Assembly: GCA_018823285.1 (NCBI GenBank)
Contig: JAHJIQ010000019.1
Span: forward strand, 37,410-101,409
Direction of reading: 5' to 3'
Length of the DNA stretch: 64,000 nucleotides
From: Pseudomonadota bacterium
GTDB lineage: Bacteria > Desulfobacterota > Desulfobulbia > Desulfobulbales > JAGXFP01
The notes under the pieces: generated by a model
What the model saw: the letters and a program-made list of their open reading frames with translations, nothing else
Database searches by the model: none
What the model was told of the DNA's origin: nothing
In this document: positions 1-8,177 of the stretch, in pieces
How positions within the stretch are numbered: position 1 is the first letter of the stretch
How the letters are laid out: every line of letters starts with the position of its first letter
Translations under genes and position numbers: made by a program

Positions 1-1859
1 GACGGTCAGATCCCTGTTTGTCGTCAGATCCTGGTTCCTTGAAAATGTTCCGGTTGTCAGTGTGGTATTCGCCGCCAGGTCGGTATTGCCGACTGTATTC
101 ACATCACCAGCCAGGGTAATATTGGAGGTCGTCGCACCGCTTGCCACTGCGCCCGAAAAAGACAGCGTCCAGGTTCCGACCCCGGAAGTGACAACACCGC
201 AGCCGACACTTGCCACAACAGCCTGGATATCGGCAAGGCTATAGAATACAGTACCGCTGATAATGTTGGACGCCGACACCAGCGTCGATCCGGCGCCAAT
301 TGTTCCTGAACCGAAAGTCTCGGCACCCACCCGGGCCGTTCCCTGAATAACCGTTCCACAGTTCAAAACAGCACCACTGATCAGCAGAGAACCGCTGCCA
401 ACCCGAACATCACCTGTGGTGCCTGCAAGTGCCGCTACAGTCACTGCAGTTGCAACGGTTGAACCTGAGTCAAATACGGTCCCGGCGAGCAAGGTAGAAC
501 CCTCCGCGATCACGATCGCACCGTTGGAAGCGGCTATACCACTGACCACCATATCCGAGGTAATAGAGGTTCCTGAACTCAATACCGTTCCTGCGCCAAG
601 CACAGAGCCGGTACCCGCTACAATCTGACCTGCAGCGGCCAGAGCGGCAATCGTTACCGCGTTATTGATTGCGGTTCCGGAGTTCAGGGTTGTCCCGGTA
701 GTCATGGTTGAACCGGCAGCCAGGACCGAGGTGTTGGTCGTGGTCGTGTTGGCATTGATTTCCAGCGGATTCACGGTCGCAATAGCGAGTCCTGAGCTGC
801 CGCCGTTGGAGACCTGAACTTCCGCAGCGCTCGTCTGGTTCAACTGGATGACCCCAAGGGTGGTCATGTTGGTCTGACCCATGATCGCATTGGTCCCGGT
901 ATTGGTTCCGGAGGTGATGCTGGTCCCGGTGAGCTGAATGGCCCGGTCATCAGTTGAGGTCAGTTTCAGCTTCCCTTCATTGTCGACACTGGCCAGAATA
1001 CCGTGCTCGGAGGTTTTCTGGTTGATGGATTTGACCAGAGCGCCGTCGCTGTCGTTGTTCTGGACATTGATCGCACCGATGGTAACTCCGTTGATCGCGA
1101 AGTCGCTGTCGGTGGTGCCGGCAATAACACCAACAGCAGTGGTTGACTCGACAACCGCTGTGGCGGAAACACCGAGAACATCACTGAGCTTGTTGATGGA
1201 ATCGGTGATCGCGCCGACGCTGTCTTCACGACTGTTGCTGTACTGCAGATCAACCGCATTCAGCGAAAATGTCGCGTCCTGCAGGTTGCTGTAGAACGAA
1301 AGCTCGGCCGTTCCGACACCTGAGAAGGTCAGGTTCGAGGTATTGACATGCCCGATCTTGGTTGATTCGGCAGAAGCGATGGAAATACTGACCGTTTCCT
1401 GGGAATAGGCGCCAACCTGGAAAGCCTTGTTGGTGAAATTTCCGGAAAGGAGCTTCTGGTTGTTGAATGCAGTGGTTTTGGCAATGATATCAAGCTCTTC
1501 CAACAGCTTGTTGATATCGGACTGGATTGCCTTTCTGGACTCGGTCGTCTGCCCGTCCTGGGCGGCCTGAATCGATTTGGTTTTGACCGTGTTGACGATG
1601 TTGATGGACTCCTGCAGAGCGCCATCAGCCGTCTGCACCATTGAAATACCGTCGTTGGCATTTCGAATGGCCTGGCCAAGACCCAGGGCCTGAGACCGGA
1701 GTGAGTCGGCAATTGCCATACCGGCTGCATCATCAGCGGCCTTGTTGATCCGCAGACCTGAAGATAATTTTTCAAGTGATGCTGAAAGATCGTTGTCATT
1801 CTTGATCATGTTTTTGTGGGCGCTCAGCGCTGCCACATTGGTATTGATACGTAATGCCA
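1..1859 (-). CDS. fliC: Flagellin, partial (C-terminus beyond left edge)
   Basis: Structural subunit of the flagellar filament. The first 619 codons are open and the frame runs off the left edge. The start at 1859 has a GGAGG nine bases upstream. Residues 1 to about 140 are a textbook flagellin N-terminal D0/D1 domain (begins MALRINTNVAALSAHKNM). A flagellin IN/hook-IN segment follows at about residues 265-320. From about residue 378 to 540 the chain becomes a Gly/Thr/Ser-rich run of imperfect six-residue repeats of the form x-x-G-S/T-x-L/I, with two cysteines, which are rare in flagellins. This enlarges the surface-exposed variable domain, where O-linked glycans normally attach. The glycosylation genes to the right fit that. 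The conserved C-terminal domain is not in the window. Confidence 0.95.
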
Positions 1860-2028
1860 TGGGATTTCCTCCGTCCATGTAGGTTTTTAAGAGGGATTCC
1901 GTTCCCTCAGGATGCTTGAAACTCTTTACTTACTTTTACTGCCAAATGCCTCTATTCCGCCTCTCACCTCCTTACGCGCGGCACCATTAAGATTTTCCGT
2001 GAAACGTTTTTCTACTCATCTATATCCC

Positions 2029-2055
2029 GTATCGGCCCGGGGAATGTTTCCTTGA
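2029..2055 (-). promoter_or_regulatory. Sigma-28 (FliA) promoter for flagellin
   Basis: On the minus strand, TCAAGGAA at 2055-2048 is followed after exactly 11 bases by GCCGATAC at 2036-2029. The FliA consensus is TAAAGTTT-N11-GCCGATAA; the -10 matches at 7 of 8 positions and the -35 is weaker. It lies upstream of the flagellin gene and predicts a leader of roughly 160 nt. The remaining flanking sequence between 1860 and 2414 shows no further recognisable element except the downstream gene's ribosome-binding site. Confidence 0.7.
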
Positions 2056-2414
2056 GAGTTTTTTTCACCGCATCGAAAAATATTTTGAAGAAGACCAAAA
2101 ACCTGGACATCAACTACACCAACAAGACAGGCGGACTGGCGCAAACTCCCTGGAAACCATCCCAGTTTCCTCAGCTGAATTCCCCACCATCTGCAAAAAA
2201 AAGGACGATCCCACCCAACCTGCAGCAGTAGGCAAAATTTTCCTTTTCCAATCCGGGAAAACGTCCGATGAGTTTTCTGATAACAGGGCCAACCCGCCCG
2301 AACAGATGGAAACAAAGCAGCGCTTTCAATTCCTTTGAAACTGGCACACTACTTGCTTTTCTGTGATCCGGACAACCCGGTGACCCATTACCTTCAGATA
2401 TAAGGAGCCCTCTC

Positions 2415-5300
2415 ATGCCGGCAACCGCCAACCACCCCGGATACTACGACAAGAACATCAGACTGCTGAAAAAGCACCAGCCTCAAGCGTGGGAGGCGAT
2501 GCATGACTTCACCCCGGATACTGTTCATGACGTCTACATCACCGGGCACGGCAATACCAATCTGCGGGTCATCGGGCCGGAAGATCAACTCATCACCATG
2601 CACCAGAATCCTGAATCCGGGTCGCCGGATGACAACTTTCTTGAATATATCCCGGAAAACTCAACAGGATTTGTCTGCATCCTCGGCATGGGCCTTGGCC
2701 ACGGACCTCTTGCAGTAGCGAGAAATCGGCAACAGGTACAGGGAATCGCAGTCTTCGAACTCGATCCCGGGATTTTCCACACCGCCCTGCACCACACCGA
2801 TCTTGCCGATCTTCTTTCCGATCCCAGGCTGTTGTTGTCTGTATCCGCCAAACCGGACATCACCAGAACACTATCAGCGGGGAAAAGCATTCTGATGCTC
2901 GAAAGCATCCACACCCTGAGGCATCTCCCATCATTTATCTACAATAAAGACTACGAAAAAGTGAAAGATCAGGTATTTGATTTTGTAAACGGTTTGAATG
3001 TCGGCGGCAACACGAGCCTCCACTATGGAGAAACCTTTATCACGAACCGCTTTAAAAATATCGAGACAATCCACCACAACTATCTGCTCGAAAAACTCCG
3101 GGACCGTTTTCGGGACACTCCGGCATTTCTTGTTGCCGGAGGGCCCTCTTTGGACGGGAATATCCATCACCTCGTAAAAGTGCAGGGGAAAGGGATCATC
3201 CTTGCGGTCGACTCTGTACTCCCGACCTTGCTGGAACATGGCATAACTCCTGATTTTGTCACCGCCATCGACCCCCAGAACCTTGCTTTTGAAAAATTCG
3301 CGCCCGTCATGAATCGCAAGGAAACTCATGACATCTCCCTTATCTGTACGCCATGGGTCTCCAGTAAGGTTCCCAGGATTTTTCCTGCAGGAAAAACATT
3401 CTGGGCGTTTTCCGCCAACCCCATGGAAGCCTGGCTCAACAAAATCGTGAGAGGCAGTCTTCTTACGGGTGGAGCGGCAACCGTCGCCCATCTGAACATG
3501 CAGGCAGCCATATTCATGGGCTGCTCGCCGATCATCTTTGTCGGCCAAGACCTGGCATATCCGGGCAAAAAAGATCACGCCAGGGGAACTGTTCTCACCC
3601 ACAAAGACAGTGTGGACAGGCTTTTAAACAGTAACAACAACCCTGATCTCATTTGGGCCGACAGTACCAACGGAGAGAAGATTCCTACCAACCGGTCCCT
3701 CTTTTTTATGAAAAAACATTTCGAGGAGATGATTCGAAATTCTCCCGGCACCTATATAAATGCCAGTGAAGGCGGGATCAATATCGAGGGAACGACGCCT
3801 CTTTCGCTGAACGAATCCATTAACCGCTACTGCACGGAAAACAAGAACATTCATGCCCGTATTCACTCTGCAGAGATTGAGTCCTCACACCCGGATCCGG
3901 CCGATCTCATTGAAGAATTCACCACCCTGTCAACGGTTGTCAAAGAGGTGAAAAGACTCATCGATTCCACCTCGAAATCAACAAAGATCGTTCTCCGCGA
4001 AATCCGGAAGCGGACAATAAACGGCAAAAAAGCCCGGTCCATCAGCGACCTCCCGAAGCAACTCCAGAGCAGGATTGGCAACATCAACAACGGTCACCGT
4101 GAACTGGACCGAAAGCAGATCTGGCATATCCTGAGCGAAGCGACACTTGCGACAAAACGTGATACCGACCGGCTCAGGCTGGAGGTCAGGAGACTGGAAG
4201 GGAAACCGGACGGATATATTCAGTGGCTTGCCAAAAGTCTCCAGCTTCTTGAAGAAATAAACTCTGAACGGATTCGTGTCTTGAACTTACTCGAAGGCCA
4301 CATCCTGCCAATAATCGAGTTCATGAAAAGGGAACAGAAACTCATAAAGAGTCCGAAATCGAAAACCAGCCTGCTGGAATTGGCGCGACTGTATTTCCGG
4401 GAAAAGCACCTCTCCCTTCTTGAAAAGACCCTGAACCATATGATTCCGGATACTGAAGCCTCGGCCGAAGTCCATTTCTATCGCGGCATAATTGCGGCCC
4501 TCCGGACCGACCATGGCACAGCGGATGAGCATTTCAGCCAGGCAATAGCGCAGGATATCGCCTATCAAGAAAAGATTCGGGATTTCAGGGTAGGTCTGGC
4601 CGAAGAATACCGGGCGTTCCGCACCAACACCATTATCGACTCAAGCGCCAAAAGAAAAATGCTTCTTAAAGGCTTACGCTACTGTCCAGACTATCAGCCG
4701 ATCATTGAAGACCTGCGAAACCAGGCAAAAGAGGGGGCCGGGGAAATCATGCAGCAGATGCAGAACCCCGGCAAGGTCGAGATCGGCAGCAGCAACCTTC
4801 AGGCATGGATTAAAGACATCGAGGAAAGCCGCGATCTCCAGAACGCGCTCCGCCCTGAGAATATTGCAGCATTCTACAAAATGCTTGCCGGTCTGCAGCT
4901 CCGGGACAACGATATCCCGGGGATCATTGAATCATACAGCCGCATCCTCTCGCTCACCCCGGATGATGCCGAGGCGCATCTCCAGATCACCGATATCCTG
5001 TTTAAAATCGGTGAGTATTCCCAGGGGGTAAAACACCTGACCAGGGCGATCGAACTGGACAAATCGAATGCCGTCCATTGGGAGAGCATCGGCGACAAAC
5101 TGTTTGACACCGGGCAGTTCAACGAAGCGATCTTCGCCTACGAGCAATGTTTCATGGCCCTGCCAAAAAACACCACCCTGCTCAAAAAAATCGGCGACTG
5201 CTACATCGCCATGGACCAGCCGGAGGCCGCGAAGGAAGCGTATCTGGCGTTAAAAAAGGTCCTGACCGGAGAAAAGGCAACCCTTCCGACAATCCAGTAA
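2415..5300 (+). CDS. MAF-type flagellin glycosyltransferase (DUF115/MptE-like) with C-terminal TPRs
   Basis: Motility accessory factor family protein. Relatives transfer nonulosonic acids from CMP-sugars onto Ser/Thr of flagellin in the cytoplasm before export. The DUF115 core spans about residues 210-430 and carries the family's VAGGPSLDG segment (about 236) and GQDLAYPG segment (about 375). A helical linker follows, then tetratricopeptide repeats at about 650-710 and 815-950. The TPR tail makes it longer (961 aa) than a typical MAF and may hold the flagellin substrate. AAGGAG sits eight bases before the ATG. It lies beside the flagellin and opposite the sugar operon. The DUF115 assignment is firm; the exact donor sugar is inferred. 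Confidence 0.88.
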   Translation: MPATANHPGYYDKNIRLLKKHQPQAWEAMHDFTPDTVHDVYITGHGNTNLRVIGPEDQLITMHQNPESGSPDDNFLEYIPENSTGFVCILGMGLGHGPLAVARNRQQVQGIAVFELDPGIFHTALHHTDLADLLSDPRLLLSVSAKPDITRTLSAGKSILMLESIHTLRHLPSFIYNKDYEKVKDQVFDFVNGLNVGGNTSLHYGETFITNRFKNIETIHHNYLLEKLRDRFRDTPAFLVAGGPSLDGNIHHLVKVQGKGIILAVDSVLPTLLEHGITPDFVTAIDPQNLAFEKFAPVMNRKETHDISLICTPWVSSKVPRIFPAGKTFWAFSANPMEAWLNKIVRGSLLTGGAATVAHLNMQAAIFMGCSPIIFVGQDLAYPGKKDHARGTVLTHKDSVDRLLNSNNNPDLIWADSTNGEKIPTNRSLFFMKKHFEEMIRNSPGTYINASEGGINIEGTTPLSLNESINRYCTENKNIHARIHSAEIESSHPDPADLIEEFTTLSTVVKEVKRLIDSTSKSTKIVLREIRKRTINGKKARSISDLPKQLQSRIGNINNGHRELDRKQIWHILSEATLATKRDTDRLRLEVRRLEGKPDGYIQWLAKSLQLLEEINSERIRVLNLLEGHILPIIEFMKREQKLIKSPKSKTSLLELARLYFREKHLSLLEKTLNHMIPDTEASAEVHFYRGIIAALRTDHGTADEHFSQAIAQDIAYQEKIRDFRVGLAEEYRAFRTNTIIDSSAKRKMLLKGLRYCPDYQPIIEDLRNQAKEGAGEIMQQMQNPGKVEIGSSNLQAWIKDIEESRDLQNALRPENIAAFYKMLAGLQLRDNDIPGIIESYSRILSLTPDDAEAHLQITDILFKIGEYSQGVKHLTRAIELDKSNAVHWESIGDKLFDTGQFNEAIFAYEQCFMALPKNTTLLKKIGDCYIAMDQPEAAKEAYLALKKVLTGEKATLPTIQ

Positions 5301-5317
5301 ATCTCCCGGCCAAAACT

Positions 5318-5369
5318 GAAAAAGCCCCGAGAGTTATTGCTCCCGGGGCTTTTTTTATATTTTTTTTTC
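5318..5369. terminator. Bidirectional intrinsic terminator
   Basis: A near-perfect 12-bp stem (AAAGCCCCGAGA at 5321-5332 with TCCCGGGGCTTT at 5341-5352) encloses an 8-nt loop. An A-run lies on the left and long T-runs (5350-5368) on the right, so it can terminate both the rightward MAF gene and the leftward methyltransferase gene that converge here. Confidence 0.9.
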
Positions 5370-5374
5370 GTCGG

Positions 5375-6271
5375 TTATGACTGTCGAGACACACTCATCA
5401 CCAGAGTGTCGCATTTTCCCGCTGCGGCCAGTTGCTTCTCATAAGCGGCCTGCAGCTCCGGAGAATCGAGAAAACCCCATTCCTTGTGCCCGCCCGGCTT
5501 GCCTTTGGCCAGCCAGTAGAGATGATTGCTTATAGGATAGCGCTGCACCTGTTTTATGTAATTCAGCTTAATCCCGGCCTGCCCGACCAGCAGTTCCAGG
5601 GTTTTGACCGTAAACAGGTACAGGTGACAGCTCCAGTAGGTGAAATGGGAAAACGATTCGCATTCGTAAAGGGAGAGGAGCGCATCATCGGCATGAGGGA
5701 CTTCAATGATCAGCTCCCCTTTGTCCGTCAACAGCTCCGCAAGACAAGACAACATGCTTTTCGGATCGGGCAGATGCTCCAGTACATGAAACATGGTAAT
5801 GACATCGAACCGCAAACCTTCAGCACCTTTGGCAATCGCTTCAACATTCTCGAACACCGCAAGGTCATTGACCCGGAAATATTGCTGCAGCCGCCTTTCA
5901 AGCTCGACCCCATAGACTTTTTCGGCAACGGACCGGGCCCGCAGCAGAAACCCGCCGGTCCCGCAACCGAAATCAAGAATCGACTTGCCCTTCAGAGAAG
6001 ACTGCAGGGCACGAAACCGTCTCTCATCATCATCTTTGGTCTGGGCGATCCATTGCCCGATATCGAGGGGCTCTTCGCCATGCATTCCGGAATCTTCATA
6101 AAACTCCCCGACCGCATGATCGAAGGAAGAAAGAAATACCAGCCCGCATTCCTTACATTCATAGACGTCGAGATCAGGATTGTCCCGCACGCTGCCCGGC
6201 CGGATCCGGCAATCTCCGCATCCGCACAAGTAGCAGGCAGGTTCTTTATGAAGTTTTTCGGCGGCAAACAT
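5375..6271 (-). CDS. Class I SAM-dependent methyltransferase with N-terminal zinc-ribbon motif
   Basis: Predicted methyltransferase with a Rossmann fold and SAM-binding motif I ILDFGCGTGG, followed by the FDVITMFHVLEHLPDP segment typical of Methyltransf_23-like enzymes. The N-terminus has two Cys pairs (CYLCG and CKECG) in a zinc-ribbon arrangement, as in C-methyltransferases acting on nucleotide sugars and in glycan-modifying relatives. The frame continues upstream to a TTG at 6331, but those codons lie in a palindromic repeat, so the ATG at 6271 (298 aa) is preferred. It is the last gene of the leftward sugar cluster, although 380 bp of repeat-bearing DNA separates it from the gene before. 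Substrate unknown; a role in modifying the flagellar sugar is inference. Confidence 0.8.
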   Translation of the reverse strand: MFAAEKLHKEPACYLCGCGDCRIRPGSVRDNPDLDVYECKECGLVFLSSFDHAVGEFYEDSGMHGEEPLDIGQWIAQTKDDDERRFRALQSSLKGKSILDFGCGTGGFLLRARSVAEKVYGVELERRLQQYFRVNDLAVFENVEAIAKGAEGLRFDVITMFHVLEHLPDPKSMLSCLAELLTDKGELIIEVPHADDALLSLYECESFSHFTYWSCHLYLFTVKTLELLVGQAGIKLNYIKQVQRYPISNHLYWLAKGKPGGHKEWGFLDSPELQAAYEKQLAAAGKCDTLVMSVSRQS

Positions 6272-6306
6272 TACAGTATCCGATTTCCAGTTTCCTGAAT
6301 CCGTGA

Positions 6307-6406
6307 GCGTTCGAGAGCGGTGCAGATGCAAGGCGACGACGATGTTGATAATACATATGGTATATCAACGAGTCGGCAACGAAGCAGATGTGCCGCTCTC
6401 GAACGC
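6307..6406. repeat. 100-bp palindromic intergenic element
   Basis: A perfect 14-bp inverted repeat (GCGTTCGAGAGCGG at 6307-6320, complement at 6393-6406) encloses an inner imperfect inverted repeat at 6344-6369 (GTTGATA...TATCAAC). The whole can fold into one long cruciform or hairpin. The GGTGCAGATGCAAGG stretch has a diverged partner at about 59787-59805. Confidence 0.8.
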
Positions 6407-6521
6407 CCCGCAGGGCGGCGAGTGAATATCCACCTCCGCAACGAAATAAAAATTTCCGGCATATTTACAACCACCTGTGATGATTGATCGCGCAAAGCCG
6501 TCACGGATTCAGGAGTTTATG

Positions 6522-6594
6522 TTCGCGACCGGGAGGTCGCTCCTACAGACCAATAGACATCTTCCCTTGGTGGGAGCGGCCTCCCGGCCGCGAA
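6522..6594. repeat. REP-like inverted pair (GCGGCCGGGAGGCCGCTCC type)
   Basis: The unit TTCGCGACCGGGAGGTCGCT at 6522-6541 recurs in inverse orientation at 6571-6594 as TGGGAGCGGCCTCCCGGCC followed by GCGAA. Each unit is itself a GC-rich hairpin, and the two face one another across about 25 bp. This is the arrangement of REP doublets moved by REP-associated tyrosine transposases. No matching intact transposase is in the window. Confidence 0.75.
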
Positions 6595-6650
6595 TGCCGA
6601 AAAGCGCATAAATCTTTCATCAAGGATTACTGGCATGCATTTCCCGCGGA

Positions 6651-8111
6651 TCAGACGGCTTTTTTAAATTTCTTGCTTTCGAAATGCCGGGCGCCCCGGA
6701 ACTTTACCTCGCCCTTGAAGTACAGATTCTCGAACCTTTCGATCATCCGCCGGGCCTCTACCAGATCACCGCTGGTATGATTGTAATAATCGAGGATCAG
6801 CTCCCGGTTGGCCTTGAGCAGCATTTTATAGAATTCCTGATCCGGGATGGAAGTGAAGTTGACCGTTAAAAGGTCGGAGTTTCTGAATTTTTCGAAAAAG
6901 TCCTCCGGCCCCTTCAGAAGTCCCTTGGCGATTGCGTACTCATATAATTCACAACCGGGAAACGGGGTGATCGGCCTGATCGTCCGCAACTCATTGTAAC
7001 TCTGGAATTTCTTGATGAAATCAACACTCTTCTGCAGGGTCTCCGCGTTGTCGCTCATGATCCCCCAGATGAAGTTGATGCCCATCGGCACTCCGTGCTT
7101 CTTCATCAGGGTGGCGGTAGTGAAGTTGTCGGTCACGGTGGTGTTCTTCTTGAAATCATCGAGGCATTCCTGGGTGACCGACTCGAAACCGACGTTCACG
7201 TAGCAGCAGCCCGAGTTCTTCAGCAACGTCGCCAGCTCATCGGTGGCGATGTTCGCCCTGATCCCGGCGTTGATATTGTATTTGATCCTGCCGAGCAGAC
7301 CGTATTCTTCTAGCCCGGCCACGAATTCGCGGAGCCTGGCAACGCTTGCGATAAACACCTCGTCCTGGATGGCAAAGTAGGTGACGCCGTACTCTTCATA
7401 CAGCCGCTTCATCTCGGTCAGGACATTGTCGATGCTCCGGAAGCGCACCCCCTTCTCCATCCGATAGCAGAAGGTGCAGCGGTTCACACAACCCCGGCCG
7501 GTCAGAATCTGGATCGCCTTTTCGTCGTCGTCCTGCAGATGGTACTGCATATTGGTGGTGTAGATCTCCATCGGGAACAGGTCCCAGGCGGGAAAAGGGA
7601 TCTCATCGATTTTCATGATCGGTTTCCGGCGATCATTCACGTGGATAGCGCCATCCCCATCCTTGAAGACGATCCCCCGGACATCGGCAAGATCGCCGCC
7701 CTCGACAATGGTTTCAAGCAGATCAACCATGGTCGCTTCCGCCTCACCAATCGCAACGATATCGGCAGCCGAATTCGCCAGCACATATTCCGGTTCGGAA
7801 GAAGGGCCGTGCCCGCCGAAGATGATCTTCGCGCCGTTCCGGTAGCGGTCCACCGTTTCGCAAAGGCCGACCACGGTCTCCTTGAATCTTGCCGCCAGAA
7901 AGCCGATTCCGATCAAATCGTACTTCTGATTGACCAGATATTTTTCGGCCAACTCCTCGTTGGTGTAGTGATAGATATCCTGACAGCAGACCGTCACCTC
8001 GGCGCCATGCTGCCGGAGCACGGCAGCCATATAGGCAACACCGAGCGGGAACTGGTTGTCCTCTTGATACACATCATGAACGATAAACAACACCTTGCCT
8101 TTACGTTTCAT
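6651..8111 (-). CDS. B12-binding-domain radical SAM protein
   Basis: Radical SAM enzyme of the cobalamin-binding class. The N-terminal ~150 residues form a Rossmann-like B12-binding domain (begins KVLFIVHDVYQED, later IIFGGHGPSSEPEYVL). The radical SAM core follows with the cluster motif CVNRCTFC at about residues 205-212 and a GFESVTQECLD segment further on. The start has a GGAGAAGG just upstream. Members of this class perform methylations and rearrangements at unactivated carbons. It lies 66 bp downstream of the NeuB fusion gene, so it probably acts on the flagellar sugar or its lipid or nucleotide carrier. That substrate is inference. Confidence 0.82.
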   Translation of the reverse strand: MKRKGKVLFIVHDVYQEDNQFPLGVAYMAAVLRQHGAEVTVCCQDIYHYTNEELAEKYLVNQKYDLIGIGFLAARFKETVVGLCETVDRYRNGAKIIFGGHGPSSEPEYVLANSAADIVAIGEAEATMVDLLETIVEGGDLADVRGIVFKDGDGAIHVNDRRKPIMKIDEIPFPAWDLFPMEIYTTNMQYHLQDDDEKAIQILTGRGCVNRCTFCYRMEKGVRFRSIDNVLTEMKRLYEEYGVTYFAIQDEVFIASVARLREFVAGLEEYGLLGRIKYNINAGIRANIATDELATLLKNSGCCYVNVGFESVTQECLDDFKKNTTVTDNFTTATLMKKHGVPMGINFIWGIMSDNAETLQKSVDFIKKFQSYNELRTIRPITPFPGCELYEYAIAKGLLKGPEDFFEKFRNSDLLTVNFTSIPDQEFYKMLLKANRELILDYYNHTSGDLVEARRMIERFENLYFKGEVKFRGARHFESKKFKKAV

Positions 8112-8177
8112 ACCTTCTCCTTCATACGGATATTAAACGGCGATCATATTCTTAAAAATTCTGTCCCGGCAATACGC

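Noticed and set aside
1930..1955. Sigma-54 promoter for flagellin (TTGGCAG near 1945)
   Set aside because: The GC element at the required spacing is absent; the sigma-28 match at 2029-2055 is better.
5432..6298. 288-codon rightward frame
   Set aside because: Antisense to the methyltransferase; low-complexity composition and no recognisable protein character.
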